Source: Hydrogenophaga sp. | Lineage (GTDB): Bacteria; Pseudomonadota; Gammaproteobacteria; Burkholderiales; Burkholderiaceae_C | Assembly: GCA_018335615.1 (NCBI GenBank) | Contig: JAGXRS010000069.1 | Location: 1-5,247 of the forward strand | Direction of reading: 5' to 3' | Length of the DNA: 5,247 nucleotides | Shown here: in pieces, positions 5,073-5,247 of the stretch | Position numbering within the stretch: position 1 is the stretch's first letter | Layout: the number at the start of each line of letters is the position of its first letter | Notes under the pieces: model-generated | Seen by the model: only the letters and a program-made list of their open reading frames with translations | Told to the model about the DNA's origin: nothing | Database searches by the model: none | Position numbers and translations under genes: made by a program

Positions 5073-5247
5073 GCCGAACAGCCCAGCCGTGGGCTCTGCT
5101 GGGGACCACCGATCGTTTTCCCGTGCTGGACGCCCGGCCACTCACTCGGCGACCTGGACGTTTGCCGTGGTCCCAATGGATACCGGCGCCCCCACCTTCC
5201 GTTACCCGCCAGCGGGCAACTCCAGGCGCGGGAAACCGGGCTCACCC
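5073..5247. other. Gene-free right edge with several small inverted repeats
   Basis: No credible gene was found here. It contains a hairpin AGCCCA (5080-5085) / TGGGCT (5090-5095) with a GCCG loop. It also holds an inverted pair GGGACCAC (5102-5109) / GTGGTCCC (5167-5174), and a near-palindrome at 5201-5220 with 9-nt arms (one mismatch) around CA. CTGGACG occurs at 5126-5132 and again at 5154-5160. The next gene, if any, starts beyond the window. Confidence 0.5.

Larger units (their letters stand above)
2368..5247. mobile_element. Left part of an integrative element with a serine recombinase, inserted in the exonuclease III gene
   Basis: The boundary is inferred from three things: the loss of the exonuclease C-terminus at about 2366-2368, an abrupt change in base composition, and a large serine recombinase immediately inside. 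The cargo in view is the recombinase, a convergent replication-relaxation-like protein, and non-coding stretches dense in inverted repeats. No sequence resembling the missing exonuclease tail was found up to base 5247, so the right end lies beyond the window. It could be an integrative mobilizable or conjugative element, or a phage-like element. No relaxase, coupling protein, capsid or transfer gene is visible to decide. Confidence 0.7.

Noticed and set aside
5002..5145. 48-codon N-terminal extension of the replication-relaxation-like protein
   Set aside because: It would be translated through the 42-bp inverted repeat, has no protein-like composition, and an ATG with an AAGGA just upstream exists at 5001.
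5125..5160. GCTGGAC at 5125-5131 matching the junction bases GCTGGAC at 2359-2365, as a possible right attachment site
   Set aside because: The match is only 7 bp in GC-rich DNA, and the following bases do not encode an exonuclease III tail in frame, so the right end is not supported here.
2368..5247. Calling the element a prophage
   Set aside because: Large serine integrases occur in phages, but no phage structural, lysis or repressor gene is visible, and the second gene is more typical of plasmids and integrative elements.

Overview
The window reads as a chromosomal segment of a high-GC betaproteobacterium, most likely order Burkholderiales and perhaps a Comamonadaceae-type genome. That placement rests on the protein sequences and the gatB / DUF4124-like / pyrE / exoA neighbourhood as I recognise them, not on a database search. 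The left part (about 1-2367) is dense housekeeping DNA. It holds the 3' end of gatB (+), a secreted DUF4124-like coiled-coil protein (-), pyrE (-), and divergently from pyrE an exodeoxyribonuclease III gene (+). The ATG codons of pyrE and the exonuclease gene share the same CATG tetranucleotide.

At about 2366-2368 the exonuclease reading frame ends abruptly in TAG, directly after the conserved GWRLD motif and about 25-30 residues short of a normal ExoIII. The part carrying the catalytic SDHAP histidine is missing. From here the sequence changes: an AT-rich stretch of about 30 bp leads straight into a 530-aa large serine recombinase (2401-3993, +). Convergent to it is a 272-aa protein (4183-5001, -) with an N-terminal winged-helix-like half and a C-terminal half resembling a PD-(D/E)xK nuclease, of the replication-relaxation (Replic_Relax-like) type. 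My reading is that an integrative mobile element entered the 3' part of the exonuclease gene. Position about 2366 is then its left attachment junction, with the recombinase gene placed at the junction as in other serine-integrase elements. The right end is not in the window.

The non-coding parts of the element are rich in inverted repeats. Four stem-loops lie between the two convergent genes (4002-4173). A 42-bp near-palindrome with 13-bp perfect arms sits 29 bp upstream of the replication-relaxation-like gene (5031-5072). Two smaller palindromes and an 8-bp inverted pair lie in the gene-free right edge (5073-5247). These are candidates for terminators, an operator, or an origin of replication or transfer. 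No RNA genes or CRISPR arrays were seen.
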